This document shows, piece by piece, positions 1 to 12,860 of a stretch of DNA of 64,000 bases. The notes under the pieces are model-generated. The model was given only the letters and a program-made list of their open reading frames with translations, made no database searches and had not been told where the DNA came from. Made by a program: the position numbers and the translations under genes. The DNA comes from Lucifuga dentata (taxonomy: Eukaryota; Chordata; Actinopteri; Ophidiiformes; Bythitidae). Location of the stretch: contig VXCM01001437.1 in the NCBI GenBank assembly GCA_014773175.1, positions 124,001 through 188,000 of the forward strand, given 5' to 3'. Position 1 is the first letter of the stretch. Each line of letters opens with the position of its first letter.

Positions 1-1181
1 AAGTTTCAGTGGAAAAAGAAGAAGAAAAATGCATTAAAAACACTCTACACAGGGCAGAAAGTGTGCATGGCTTTTAGTGTTGGGAAGCTGGCAAACAGAG
101 AGGAGCAACTCAAACTCACACATCATGAAACAGAGAAATCTCCACAACCTGTTCAACAGAACAATCCTATGACAGTCTCTCTAGACTTCATTTTCCCCCA
201 AAAGGCATTTTCAAAACTCCTACTTGCTAATTAATGCAAAATCAGAGAGCTGTGGTCTTCTCTCAGTCTGCATCTTTGTGTTCTTGCCCACAGCCATTGG
301 CCTTGGGGCCTCAGTGAGGACTGCCCTTGGCCCTTGGCCCTCAGCCTCCTCCAGCTCTCCCTTTTCCACTCATCTCCCTACTGAGGCTTTGCCCAAAGCA
401 ACACAGCCCACAATCAATGTGGGACTATAGCAGGAACAGTGGGCGTGGGGTGTTGGGATTATCAGATAAGCAGAGCTTGATTTGTGCATGCAAAATGGTG
501 AACACATTTAATTTTAGCAGTTGAATAAGAGATAAATTAGTCTAGGTAACTGTTTTAACAATACAATTATGTCATTATCCCATTTAGTCCTGACAACCTC
601 TATGGCTGCTTCATTATAAATTGTAAGTGATTTAATTAATTATACATTAGTGTGAAAAAAATCAGTGAAGTCATATTTTATTAAATTAAATGTTCACCTT
701 GGCAATTAATCTACATTTACAATGGCTTGGCCTATTTTATCCATGAAAAGCACCAGAGGTAGGACACACTATAATCCTCTTACACATACAGTACAGTGCA
801 TATCCTTCCTACATTCAATAGACAGTTATAGTCTGTTATTCTGTTAAAGTTTTGTAAAATGTATACAATGCTCAAAGATAAAGAGTTAAAATATATTTAA
901 ATGGTTCCAGGCAAGCGTACAGAATTTTTTTGCTATTTCTTGCATTCTGAAGGACATATATCAGATGCCACATATAAAAGTTGCCCTGCAAATCACTGGC
1001 TTTAATATCCTACTGTATTTATGACCATCTTGTTAAAAGAGTTTCTTTGATGTGAAATGTCAGTCCATCAAAAAAAAAAAACAAAAAAAACAAAAGACTT
1101 TCATAACAGTGGGGGTTTAGCTTGAAGTGACCGTACAAATATTTAAAAACTAAAAACAATCATATTATACAACATATATTT
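1..1181. other. Intronic sequence, no gene
   Basis: AT-rich unique sequence. An A-rich run with interspersed C sits at 1070-1096. No coding or transposon structure recognised. Confidence 0.5.
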
Positions 1182-1255
1182 AAAAGAAGTTACAAAATGC
1201 TTAATGGCATAGTCCTGCAAAAAAGAAGTTACAACATGCTTAATGGCAGTCCTGC
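1182..1255. repeat. Two-copy tandem duplication, unit about 36 bp
   Basis: The unit AGAAGTTACAAAATGCTTAA... at 1182-1218 is repeated at 1221-1255 with one substitution and a 2-base indel. It is a local slippage-type duplication with no N nearby. Confidence 0.85.
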
Positions 1256-1306
1256 AAAGAAACCTCGTATTATGATGTTTCCCATTCTCTGAATTGCTAG
1301 ATAATT

Positions 1307-1321
1307 CCCCCNCCCCCCCCC
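1307..1321. repeat. Poly-C run with a single N (1312)
   Basis: Homopolymer C interrupted by one N, a likely sequencing or contig-join artefact. Confidence 0.8.
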
Positions 1322-1434
1322 GGAAAACACCTTAAAATCCATGATACCTTAGAAATTCTCTGACTGGTGGGAGCTCTGCAGGATGAATTACCACACAGCA
1401 TGCAACTGAAGAACAGCTGACCTTGAATGACCAA

Positions 1435-1640
1435 CTTTCACACTGTGAGTCAAGCTTTAGCTGCAATTGCCAGCAAATGTAATTATCTGCTTAATTGATG
1501 ATTAAAGAAAGCAGATCATCTATCTCACATAATTACCCCTGAATAATGGAGTTTTTGGAGTTTTAATATTCAGTTTCATAGATATTAGCCTTGTAGACTG
1601 CAGTAATGTTTGTCTGCCTTATATAAACAGATCAGGTCTG
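1435..1640. promoter_or_regulatory. Candidate conserved non-coding block
   Basis: Single-copy and rich in homeodomain-like cores (TAATTATCTGCTTAATTGAT, CATAATTACC) and a GATTAAAG motif, with no repeat similarity noticed. The texture resembles vertebrate conserved non-coding elements. This is inference from composition only. Confidence 0.2.
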
Positions 1641-2321
1641 GCTCAAATAGTATTCACAAGTAATGATTAGTATTTGCACTGGGAGCACCAAAGGTGGGAC
1701 TGACAATTCAGATGGTGCCAGATAAGCTGTCGATCACAAAGCAGCAGCTTAAATAACAAGGCAAAGCAGCAATAATGTGCAGTGATGATACGTAAAGCAC
1801 TTAAGACGGTATGGAAATTATCAAGAAAAGTTCAGAGGCATATCATGATGTAAAATAATTTCAGTGCAAGAAAGTCACATATTTGTACTCTCTTGTATCA
1901 TTAATTTTTAGTTATTTGTAGCTCAGAACAAAGTAATGTAGTGTTCAAGTATAACAAGGTTTATCAAGGTAAACTATTAAAGATGAAGAGCGATCTTCCT
2001 GTTTGTACTGTTAATACTTCTGTAAGTTTAACATACTGAACAGGCACTGAAGGCAACATAATATTACTAAGTATTATTATTAGTAGTAAAGGTTAAGTAC
2101 ATGTCAAAATGTGTTACGCTTGGTTTATAAGCATAAAAAAGTATGTTTAGATGCAATTTGCTGCAGTTGATTCTGAGCAGTTGCTGCTTTTGTGTTTCCA
2201 CTGGGATATGAAGTCAGGGGGTCTTACTCTGCTCTTCTCAGCCATAACTTTTATTTTGGTTCATTTCTAATATAAGAGTACAGGCTAATTACACATTAGT
2301 AATTGTAAAGCAAAAAAAAAT
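1641..2321. other. Intronic sequence, nothing recognised
   Basis: AT-rich unique DNA without convincing coding or repeat structure. Confidence 0.4.
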
Positions 2322-2327
2322 AAAAAA

Positions 2328-2372
<45 letters not shown>

Positions 2373-2374
2373 AT
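2322..2374. repeat. (AAAT)n microsatellite
   Basis: An A-rich leader grades into about eleven uninterrupted AAAT units. Confidence 0.95.
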
Positions 2375-2396
2375 GATGTAAAATTTTTTCTAATAT

Positions 2397-2401
<5 letters not shown>

Positions 2402-2452
<51 letters not shown>
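2402..2452. repeat. (AG)n microsatellite
   Basis: About 25 uninterrupted AG units, 27 bp after the AAAT tract, making a compound simple-repeat locus. Confidence 0.95.
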
Positions 2453-2454
<2 letters not shown>

Positions 2455-3584
2455 ACTAGTTTTGTTTGTTTCCTGTACAGCATCTTCCAGTGTTCCAGGC
2501 TGTCATGGCTTCCAAAGAGCTCATCCAACCAGATAGTCAGAGCTGCCTATATGTTGCCTGAGAGGTGAAACTCAGGACAAAAGGTCCCTAAAGCACCCGC
2601 AGCTGCTCCACTGTTATCCTAGGCGACATACATGAGCACATATGGATATTTATCCAGATATACTGGGGGGATATGTCCCTCAAAATGATCCCAAACAGAT
2701 TCGTCTCAATTGGCTGATGGTACCATTAACTGTTACCACTACAGCCAGTTCCTTTCAGTGGACCAAATTTTATACAGCTTCCACTGTAACTGCAGGGAAG
2801 CTGAGCAATTCAACCAAGAAGGCCTACAGTGCTACTCATTAGTTGAACATTTCAGGCTCCAGATCAGTCAGCAAAAATAATTAGGTGTTATATTACCAAG
2901 TGTCATATTTTGTAAGAGACTGAAGCCATCCACTTGGGATCAATTGCACTCACTTTGTGTGGAGGAATGTAATAAACATAATTATGCCTTTTTGGTGTTT
3001 TTGAGTTGAAGCCACAAAGTGTGACTGAGTAAGCTCTGTCTGCCTGTTCAAGCAGAGCTTCCTGCCAACTAAACTACCACAAATCACAGTCAGCTGGTTT
3101 TTCTGCCTCTTATTACAGGAATCAAACCTTCCCTCCCTGCCGTTGCTAAGCATCACCAAGTATGGCTGATTCAACACTTCCATCTAATGCCACACTCATT
3201 AATATATAAGCTGCTTTATGATGATACCTGCAACATTGCAGCTGGACCAGAAGCACATTTGTTACATGTGTGAACAAACATACTGTCAATACTGCTGAGT
3301 GGAAGAAGAAATATTTGCATCTTCTACTGAAGTAAAAATAACTATACCAGATTGGAAAAAATTACTCTCTATATTTTACTATACTATACAACAAGACTTA
3401 AGTCAATGTATTTAGTATTAGCAGCAAAATTAACTTGTGTATAAAAAGTTAAATTATCTATAATGAAAACTTGTATAATTATTGTTGAATTATTGGTAAG
3501 TTAATATGAAAACAGTATTTTAAATGGAACATATAATGCAGATTTCCATATATTCATGTTTTAATATTTTAATTTAGGGGGTTA
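2453..3584. other. Intronic sequence, no gene
   Basis: Moderately GC-balanced unique sequence. Only short chance frames are present. Confidence 0.45.
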
Positions 3585-3805
3585 CTTGGAATACTTTGTA
3601 ATACATTAATGTGAAAAAACACATTGGTCTGCTTCAGGCCTCCATTGCTCCAGCATCACTGTGCACACTGAGTGAAAACAGGACTTTTTAGGCAGCATCT
3701 CTTTAAGCCCAACTGCCTAAAAAGTTAAATGTGTTAAGATTGGTCAGCTGTGTCAAACGAACTGCAAAACACAGATACTAGCCAAACACTTGCTAGCCTT
3801 GTTCT
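3585..3805 (-). mobile_element. Family B element, degraded copy
   Basis: On the minus strand this reads GGGCTTAAAGAGATGCTGCC, then CTGTTTTCACTCAGTGTGCA and GTGTTTTTTCACATTAATG. It matches in order the copies at 7655-7925 and 26426-26598. Further upstream on that strand, AAGTGTTTGGCT is also shared with the 7.7 kb copy. Non-autonomous; the superfamily is not certain (a hAT-like teleost element is my guess). Confidence 0.6.
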
Positions 3806-4100
3806 AACAGCTGTGTAGGCGTAAATTCAAATGTCTTGATGTTACATGTTGATGTAAACATGTTACAGAAGTAAGGACTAATCAAAAAACACAGCTTTAG
3901 GGCAGTTCAGCACCTTTTGATTTGTTTTACTGGATGCATTTCGATAGGTGTGACCCTTAAGTTTTGCTACTTTGACAATGTTCAACCTTTTAATGTTGTG
4001 CCTGGTGTAGGTGGTACAAAGTCAAAGTAGTTTAAATACATCTTGGGCAACAATCCATCATATTTCATGACCTTTCAGGTGAAATATATGAAATAAATTG

Positions 4101-4240
4101 TATACAGCTTTCAGCTAGATGTAGTGGAGTAAATGTGTAAGGTTTCACAAAATGAAAATACTCAGGTAAAGCACAGGTACCTGAAAATTATACTCAAGTG
4201 CAGTACTTGAGTATATGTACTGTCTTTCACCTCTGCTATA
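4101..4240 (+). repeat. Teleost dispersed repeat, ACTCAAGTACTG type (fragment)
   Basis: Contains TGTAGTGGAGTAAATG, AATACTCAGGTAAAGCACAG, GGTACCTG and ACTCAAGTGCAGTACTTGAG in the order found in an extremely common teleost interspersed repeat. A longer decayed copy in the same orientation lies at 18785-19372. Confidence 0.7.
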
Positions 4241-6508
4241 ATTAATCCAACTCTATATGCAGTAATGAAAAATTAATGAACAAAACCAAATCCTGATCAC
4301 ATCTTTCTTCTTTCTTTCTCTGACTCAAAGGTCTATTTCTCTTGGATGAAGCTATTGGAGAAAAACTGTCTGCAGAAAAACATGATTATTGCTGCCAATG
4401 CCTGTTCATGGGTATTATCACTACAAAGAGGTGAACTGTTGTGTTTCCCAGTTTGCTGTCATTGCAGGCAGCCTTATATGTAAATGTGATATCAGTAACA
4501 TCATGACAGTGAATGTAACGTTTATATATGGGTGTAATTTTATGCAGTTTATTGTGTGATGTATCGTATGCATGGCACATTGGGCCATGACTTGCATATT
4601 TATTAAGCTTACATATATTGTAGCTGTAATCAATTTCTTATCTTTTGCAGTGTGACGGGGAAGCTACAGGCACCAAAAACCTGGAAACAAATAGTCTGGA
4701 TGGGAATTTAATCAGAATTTTTATTCTTAGTCAACACCTACTTTGTACTATAGACCCCACATGAGATGATGTGTCACTTTAATACCAGTCAAATGCTGTC
4801 GGACGTGACTGAATGCTAAGGGAAATATATTCCTATCAACAATGACAACAGTGTGTTAAGCAGCCAAAACAAATCCAGTTTTCCAGCAGTGATTCACCGC
4901 TCTTAGAATGATCGGGTGCTATTTTTCACTGCCACGCTTATGATGTGGTGTCAAACAGCTGTAGATCAGAGGACAGACAGTCTGAGCCTTCAGCCTTCAT
5001 CCTCCTATTTCCCATGCATGAGCAGCCAAAATGTGATCCACACATGTTGATCCCCGTCACAGATGGAGGATCCCATAATATTAAAGTCTGATTGATTTCA
5101 GTACCCTGCCACACAGAGAGCTTGACATATATATTGAATTAAAAAGTAGGACTTTAATTAATTCCCATACCTGCTCAGCTTAATAATATTCTTTCCCAGC
5201 TTAAACACATTGAATTTAATGGAGCATGACTCATTGGAAATGTGAAATGGATGTTTGGTTCAAATAAGCATTCTCATAAAGAACAATAAATCAGCCTAAT
5301 GGACATGAATACAACTGCCAGACTTCTAATGTCTTATTTGTGCTACTGTGCTACACTGGAGAGAGGTCTGTTTATAGATTAGATGCCTGTAATAAAGGAT
5401 GAGCAATAACTGATAATAAGAAATGGCTTTATGATAATGCAGCTGCAAAAGATGGTAACAGATATCCATTACAATTACTGGGGAAAATGTCACTGTAATC
5501 ATACTATGGATACTTTAAAAGATAGCTTAAGTAGCTAGAAAGGAAATTATTTTTAATCCTTTGAAATTTATGACTTGAATTATGGGTGCACACTGTGTAA
5601 GCTCAGGGGTCCCACATGTTCAGAGTATATGCTCAAAGAATTACAAGAGGCTTCTAAAATATAATAAATGGCATTTTCATGTTATGCTCCATGAATCTTG
5701 GAAACAGAGCAACAAAAACATAAAGTAGTTAAACCAACTAATTCAGTTCTGCTAATATTTTATCACAAAATGTCGAACTTGCTTTTAAAGCTACTGCTGT
5801 TTTTGGAGTATGCGACATCATCCGCTGATGTACATTGATGGGGGCTTTCAGAATTGATGGAAATTTAAAAAAAAAACAAAAAAAGAAAACAAACAAGCTC
5901 ACATTTGTGGCCACATAAAGAAAAACCTTGAGGTTGTTGTTTGCTGTGGTATCGCATTAACAGGACATAAGATGCTTCCACCTTTATGTTGTTGAACAGA
6001 TTGAACGCACGTCTTCCTGTGCATCAGTGCACTTTAGATGTATTTAATTAGAGCACAATGTTATCTACAACACTGAAGAGCTGAGCTGTTGTGTGTCTGG
6101 AACCTGTTGTTTTGAAGACACGCCAATCTAGACTGTCACTATTTATCATAAGTACAATATTTTTTCCCACTTAATTATTTTTGATACAAGCAGTGTAGGA
6201 TAATGTCGATTTTTGGAGGAGTTATTTAACTTTATTCAGGAAGCATAGTATGTGCAGTTTTCTCTGGGGAGAATAAGCATGGATTTTCTTATTAATAAAC
6301 CATCATGAAAGAAGCATTGTTGACAGCTTTTACAGCAGACAAAATAAAGCAAGGAAATAAAAGCAACTATAAAAAAAAAAAAAAGGAAAGAAAATTTGCC
6401 ACTGTTGCAAACAGTTGACTCAATAATCTTCCTTTTGATTTCATTTTGGTCCCGTACCAGAGCACTTTGGCTTCATTTCCAGCAAAATCTAAGAAAGCAT
6501 ACATTCTG
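4241..6508. other. Intronic sequence, no gene
   Basis: Long unique AT-rich stretch with short A runs at 5866-5885 and 6370-6384. Nothing coding is supported. Confidence 0.45.
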
Positions 6509-6706
6509 AAAGGGACATATTAGGATTTTTGTTCTTTCCATCATTTTTTTTAGTGTAATATAGTAGAGAATGTGTTTTCACTCAGTGTGCACAGTAGCAA
6601 TGGAGAGTAGAAGCGGATGAATGTGCACATTAGAAGATTGCAAAGATTTCTTTAAAGTTGTGCTTAGATTTAAATAAGATCATGGAAATCAGTAGAATAT
6701 GACCTT
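6509..6706 (+). mobile_element. Family B element, short copy with inverted ends
   Basis: Starts AAAGGGACATATTAGG and ends AGTAGAATATGACCTT, whose reverse complement resembles the start. The interior has TTTTCACTCAGTGTGCACAG and a CACATTAGAAGATTGCAAAG segment matching the other B copies. At about 200 bp it looks like a MITE-sized derivative. Confidence 0.6.
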
Positions 6707-7165
6707 AAATATACCACAAGTAAACAAATTTAACCAAATACCTTTTAACTGTTTGCACACAACACCGATTATGCCATACGCCAACATTCAATCAGACTCA
6801 GGATAATTTTAATTTCCTTTAATGCTGGATATTAATGAACATACAGGAATTTGTCTGAGTGAAACTGAGAGGCATGTTGCTTTATGACTTATCCAAAGTC
6901 ACTGAAATGCATATGAGCACAAGACTATGCGGACTTCAATAACCTGCTCAACATTCCTCAGAAGTGTTTCTTTTTTTTCTTTTTTTCCTTCAGTTTTCAT
7001 GGTTCAGTAGACAATGAAGAAGTTAGTTCTGAGTTACATGAGCTGTATCAAACAAACAATACTCAAATACACAGATCCAGTAACAGACCGTGAAGAAATG
7101 ACCGCGGAAGACAAACCAACATCATTTCATGGCCATGTGGCAGAATTAATGGTATTGCTTGTGTT

Positions 7166-7172
7166 TTCTTCT

Positions 7173-7220
<48 letters not shown>

Positions 7221-7222
7221 TA
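7166..7222. repeat. (TTCT)n microsatellite
   Basis: About thirteen TTTC units, ending in a T-rich tail. Confidence 0.95.
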
Positions 7223-7654
7223 TTTTTTATTTCAAGAGCCTGTCATAAAATAAACAAGGCTTCTGGCTGTGCCTCATAAACCTCCCCTACGGTGACGGCA
7301 GACCTTTTGACAGAAATGCCCAATCAAAACAGCAATGGGTCAATGTGGAGATGTTCCAGGAGTGTGAGTTATAGCTGGGTTCAGAGTGTTATTTTAATGG
7401 GGCTCCTTGCAGTGGTTGTAAACCTTTGGCTGCTTGTAGGCTCTGCAGACACAGTCTTGTGTATGTCTTGGCTGGTACAAGCTTTATATGAACTCTGGGC
7501 CATCTCTGTAACACAGAGTCACAACTCAGGGACACAAAGGACCATATTATGCTTTTTGTAGGCTTACCTCATTTTTATAGTGTCGCACAGTGTGAAGTAT
7601 GTGTTGTCAAAGCTGCAAAGCATCACAGCTACAGAAATGAAGCCAGTAAGACAA

Positions 7655-7925
7655 TTACTAGTGAGTGTTTGGCTCACATCCGCCAGCATTAGCCTGATTG
7701 GCTAGCCTGAGAGCTAGCCAATCAGAACTGAGCATGCTTTTAGGGAGGGGCTTAAAGAGACAGTACCTAAAATTGCCTGTTTTCACCCAGTGTGCACAGT
7801 GGTATGTAATAAGGGAGAGAAGCAAAGCTTTTGCACATTAAAGCATTGCAAATGTTTCAAAATAGACCCTTAAATGAAAAAAAGAACATGGAAATGGATT
7901 AATACTGAAGCTAGGATAATGGCCT
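7655..7925 (+). mobile_element. Family B element, longer copy
   Basis: Reads AGTGTTTGGCTCACATCCGC, an inverted GATTGGCTAGC pair, AGGGAGGGGCTTAAAGAGAC, AGTACCTAAAATTGCCTG, CCCAGTGTGCACAGTGG, then CACATTAAAGCATTGCAAAT and GACATGGAAAT-like sequence. It is the best-preserved B copy upstream of the TTAA block. Confidence 0.65.
7694..7725. repeat. Perfect 13-bp hairpin inside family B
   Basis: CTGATTGGCTAGC (7694-7706) and its exact complement GCTAGCCAATCAG (7713-7725) with a 6-base loop. Confidence 0.9.
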
Positions 7926-9743
7926 CAAGTTGTCTTAGAACAAGAAATTAAATGACAGATTATTTTCATTTGAAGCATTAAAATACCTCTGTCTCATACA
8001 TTCTGCAGGTTTCTGACGTGACCTCTGACATGATTTTTGGAAATCATCAACTCCATGCGTCCCCGTGGACACAGTAACAGGACACATAACAACATGTGTC
8101 CTGCTGTTTTCACTGAGGAAAGACCCACATCATTTAGAGTTTGACAAATCAACTTCCTGTTCCCTGTGCTCCTCTCACACCCACAACATGCTGCCGTGAA
8201 TTATTCTTGACACTTACCTCCGCGTAATTTCTCTCCAGATGGCACCCTGCTGAACCTTTTCCAAGCTACCAAATAAAACCCTTACACATGATGCTGCACT
8301 CTTGAATAGCAGGGAAGACGAGTGAGTAATATAAAAGTAAAGTTAGTATAATTACTTTTCTCTGACCCCAAAAACAACTGGATGTCATCCACCAGACTGT
8401 TTGCACCCATGCTACCCCCTCTTACTTTACAACTTAATCAAAAGCCAGTACTTGAGACCTCTGTTCTGAAAAAACACTGAGTATTCACATGAAATCAAAC
8501 CTGTGACTTCCTCATGAGATGGTGTGCTGCATGTTTATTCCGCCCAGCAGTAAATCCTGTTTGAAAATGAATTTATTACTGTGATGTCCTCAGCGAATCC
8601 TTCACTGGTTTCATCATCCTAAAACCAGCAGTGAATCAGTTAGCGGGTAAACAGAGGACAACTGCACACGGCTCATAACGGTGACCACATACACCGTACC
8701 ATACAAATACACGCTCTGTATGCATGCATGGCAACAAGTACGCAGATACAAACGCACACCTTATGTGCACAGAATCTCATAAAAAAGCTACTCCAACACA
8801 CGCATGTTCAACAATAGGTTTCCCATTGAATGTAATTATAGCAACATTGGCATCTGATCCTATCAATTTATTAATCACCGCAGTTACATACATAAAATAG
8901 CAAAAGGTAGTAATTACTGTTCACTCAAAATCTTACATCATAGATGACTACATTATATACGAGCAGTTGTGGGGGAGTAGATGTATGTGTCAATCCACTC
9001 AATAGCTGTTACAGTAATAGCCTGGTAAATGAAAGGGGGGCACTCCTGAGTCATTTGACATTCAAATTAAATAAGAAGAAATAGCTGCCAACACTGAATT
9101 CATAAGACATTATACCTGCAATTCCATGATCGTAATAGAACCAATATCTGAACATACACTATTAGTGGGTATATGAAACTGTAATTTGATGTAATTTCCC
9201 ACATGGATTTCTCACTTGTATTCCTAATCAAAGGAAATAAATCAGATTCATGGGTACGGGTTTGGTTAAAATTATGTGACAAGATAGTGTGTGTTAGGAC
9301 TATTTACTGTGTTTAGACGACAGATTTCATCTTTAGCTGTAATTTGCTGTATGTGACTCTATTCAACAGGGCCGATTTTACACAACAAATGGTTAAATCT
9401 GAATTTTGAAAAGGTTAAAAACGTGTGTATGCTGTGCTGTAGGTGTTTACACGTATGTGTGTATCATTTTTTTTTTAAATAACCACATTCAGATGATTCC
9501 ATTATAGGACACATGTTAAGTTTATAGGACGTATCAGGACATATCTTATTGATTTTATAAAATAGAAAATAATGCTAATGAAGTTAAATAAAGAACATGT
9601 AGATGTTTTAATACAATTGTTAAACCTAAAGCAAAATCCTTACTCCACATCCTTACTGAATGCCTTTGTATGCTGTTAGGAAGGCTTCTTTGCATTTTAA
9701 TATTTTAGGCTCGGCAATGTAGACAGATGATGAACAAATGTGC
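7926..9743. other. Intronic sequence, no gene
   Basis: Unique AT-rich DNA. Nothing coding or clearly repetitive recognised. Confidence 0.45.
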
Positions 9744-9777
9744 AAAAAAAAAAAAAAAAANAAAAAAAAAAAAAAAA
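9744..9777. repeat. Poly-A run with single N (9761)
   Basis: About 17 A on each side of one N. The N marks a join in a homopolymer whose true length is unknown. Confidence 0.9.
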
Positions 9778-10129
9778 TCTAACCTAAACAACAATAAAAA
9801 TAAGTTATCAAATGTAATATCTATGGAATTTATATACAGAAATTACATTAATGAGAAAGAGGAGCAGATCTTATCTGTAAACTAACCGTGCCTTTTCATC
9901 ATTAGGCTGTGTATATTTGGGTCAAATCACCAACATTCCATCAACTCAAACAAAGGAACCTGAGGTGAATAATAACCAACACCAAGTCCATCATTAATTC
10001 CTGTGTGCGAGTGAGAAATGGACCATACTTATAGTCCTTATTATCATGCTGCCTTTAATACAGTGAGAAAGAAGTGGACATTTCAGGACCATCAAGCCTC
10101 TCCATGCCTACCAACCTGACTCTGTGGGT

Positions 10130-10600
10130 GTTTTCCACTTCGTTTGTTTTGAGTGATTGTTTCGGTCCCTGGAGTGTCCCGCAGTTAAACTTCACCTTCA
10201 ATTAGATGTAGCCGTCTGAAGGCAGCACGACTTCTTCATATAATGTGAAGAAGGAGTTGTGAAGTCAAATTCAACTTTTGCTGCCATAGTTTGTTTGGTT
10301 TATGGCCCAAATGATGACTATAACTAGGAAAGTATCCAAATTCCATTTTTGTTCCATGTTAATTACTCTGCACAGTCAACCTTTTCCTGTTTTGATTTTT
10401 CTTTCTCCTGCTCCTAGACATTTCTGACCAATCAATGAGCAGAGCGACCATTCTCACATAACTTTTGCTGCTAGATTTTGGTTTGATTGGATTTTTTCCT
10501 GTGAAACCAAACTAAACCAAGCAATAAATGCAACATTATAACAGTTTAGTTCCTGATTCAGGCTGGAACGAAAGGACTGCAGGTCTGAAAACGCCCTGTA
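10130..10600. mobile_element. Probable DNA-transposon remnant (TTCGTT/CCAATCA type)
   Basis: One edge has GTGTTTTCCACTTCGTTTG and the other GGCTGGAACGAAAGGACTGC / GAAAACGCCC, an approximate inverted arrangement. The interior has GACCAATCAATGAGCAGAG and GGTTTGATTGGATTTTTTCC with AAACCAAACTAAACCAAG, reminiscent of a teleost repeat I recall. Recognition is by pattern only. Confidence 0.35.
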
Positions 10601-11316
10601 CTACATGTACACAGGCAAAGCTTATTCCTAAAATGTCCAATGACAGCTGACAAAACCATCTTGTATTTTCACTTCAGTTTTGCAAGCCCAACAATTCCGT
10701 ACAAGTGTCGTTGTAGATGTGAACAAAACAGATTTCCTGTAACCACTGAAACTCTCTCACTGCTGGAAGACTGACAGACATTTGAAGCAAGGAGTGATAT
10801 GAGGTGAAGTTTGTGAGGCTTATTAGGAAATGTTTCATACACAGAAATCATAGATTTATGATTGTCTAAAGCAGATATTTCATAAAATGTGGGATAATTT
10901 GCAGCAGGGCATAGGGCAAAATCACACAAACTGGGATCCTTGGTCAGACATGACAGGTTGAGACACCTGTAAATACTGTAAAACAGACACACAACCAAAT
11001 GTAATTCTCTGTAAACCTCAATTTGTTGTTATGAAACTATAGTTATTTAAATTGCTACCATGAAAAACATTAGTGAGTGAGTGAAATTGGATTCATATTC
11101 CCAGAGAGAAGTTGGTTTTCCTTGTAATCTTAGCCTGAGTTTCCTGAGATCTAGCACATTTGCGTGGACATCCATATCTGGCTATAATTGCAGCTTAGCA
11201 TGTAAGCAATAACACAACAAGTGGTGTTCTGATATATAAGAAAAATAAAAAAGACTAAATTGAGTGAAATAACACCACAACATGAAGTGGAATGGCTTTT
11301 CCTCCACAGTGTGTGA

Positions 11317-11355
11317 TTTTTTTTTTTTTTTTTTAANTTTTTTTTTTTTTTTTTA
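11317..11355. repeat. Poly-T run with single N (11337)
   Basis: T homopolymer interrupted by AA and one N, a contig-join signature. Confidence 0.9.
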
Positions 11356-11948
11356 AATATCAGAACACACAAGAGGAACTCATTGCACTTACATCATTTT
11401 TTAAACATACACCTGCAAGCCATTCAGACATAAGAATTTTTGGTGGGCATGATATACATATATATAATGAATGAATGTATGTGTTGTTGGATAGATGCAT
11501 GCATGAGTATACCTGGTCATTGAAATGCACACCTTGTAATTTAAAATGATAATTTCTGCAAGTCATGCAGTCAAACTAGGTTATGGTGGAATAAAGTCAC
11601 TTCAAATGATCAAAATCTTTCAAGTGCTAAGGCAACCGTCTTCTCCTTGGGTTTGTCCCAGCTCCCTCTTCACCATGGAGCACCTCTCCGTTCACTCTCT
11701 CACTGAGGCCTCACTAGGGAGCCCTCCCACAGACGACATCACCCAGCTGCCAAGATAAAGGAAGCACAAGCTATTTAGAGCCTATCTGCAAGAGTCGCCG
11801 AAGTTTTAGTTCACCAGATAAAGTGGTGTGTTATATTGCAACAAGGGATGAGAGCATACAGGCGTTCTGGTGTCATTATGGGTTATTTATGCAGAATGCA
11901 GATTCATTGAATCTGCCATGACATTAAATCAAGAGAATGAAGCTAAAC

Positions 11949-11952
<4 letters not shown>

Positions 11953-11980
<28 letters not shown>
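11953..11980. repeat. Poly-A run
   Basis: 28 consecutive A. Confidence 0.9.
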
Positions 11981-11982
<2 letters not shown>

Positions 11983-12590
11983 ATAGTGCAAAGCATAGTA
12001 AATTCTGTCAAACTGGAGTTCTAGTGCCCAAAAGTGATTCAGAACATGAATGGAACATTTTAACATAATGAGAATGGACATTTGATTAACTAGATCACAG
12101 AACTGTCACAATTTGAGAACACACGTTTTCTGATTTGTAACAATTTATTTGAAAATGGACAATTGACCCTGACAGCTAACCTACTCAGAGTATCCTTTAC
12201 AATGCTGGCTACATGAAAAATGTGACAGCTGGGGGAATGGATTAGAGCTCATCAGTCAGGAACTCCTAGGCGCTAAAAATCTGACTGAATCTTGAGTAAA
12301 CTTCGCCCGATTGATATGTACAAAGCAGCTTTGTATGTATTCACCCAAGGGTTACTGCATATGTAACCACCCGTGAATCCGTAGGCTCATATTTATGAAT
12401 AGAGAAAGAAAAATAATAAAATAATAAGCTTGTTAGCTGTGGATAACATGATTAATGGCCATGCTTTTTGCTGCTTCTCTCATATAATCCATGTCAACCT
12501 GATACCTGATATGTACTCATTTTATAGCATGTTGCTCAGAGATCATATGTGTGTGTGCTAAACCGCTATTTTTATTAGCATACTAACAAG
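11981..12590. other. Intronic sequence, nothing recognised
   Basis: Unique AT-rich DNA. Confidence 0.4.
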
Positions 12591-12860
12591 CACCATTACT
12601 GCATGCATGCTATGTCTCTACTGCTCATGGACAGGTGCAAACGGCAAGGAAAGACCCGTGTTTTGCTGAATCCTGGAGGTGAGGGTAATGAATTGCGTTC
12701 CGCATATGGCACATTGATAAACTCACTTCATGCCATTAATCAGCAGCTGAGGGAAATGGGAGAGTCTTGGGAATGTGTTGTGATTGACAGGCTAATTTAG
12801 TGAGAGGAACAGCTTTTCTCGCGATGAATATGGCTCCGCTTCCATCGGCTAATTAAAGGT
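12591..12860. promoter_or_regulatory. Candidate conserved non-coding block
   Basis: Dense in factor-like motifs: GCCATTAATCAGCAGCTGAG, TTGTGATTGACAGGCTAATT (TGACAG TALE-type core plus TAATT), CGGCTAATTAAAGG. A 65-codon open frame covers part of it but has no family resemblance. Less AT-rich and less repeat-like than its surroundings. Confidence 0.25.

Noticed and set aside
1182..1255. CRISPR-like or satellite array
   Set aside because: Only two adjacent units with no spacers; a plain local tandem duplication.
7531..7560. Additional family A end (AAAGGACCATATTATG)
   Set aside because: The match stops after about 11 bases. There is no TTAA and no second end nearby.
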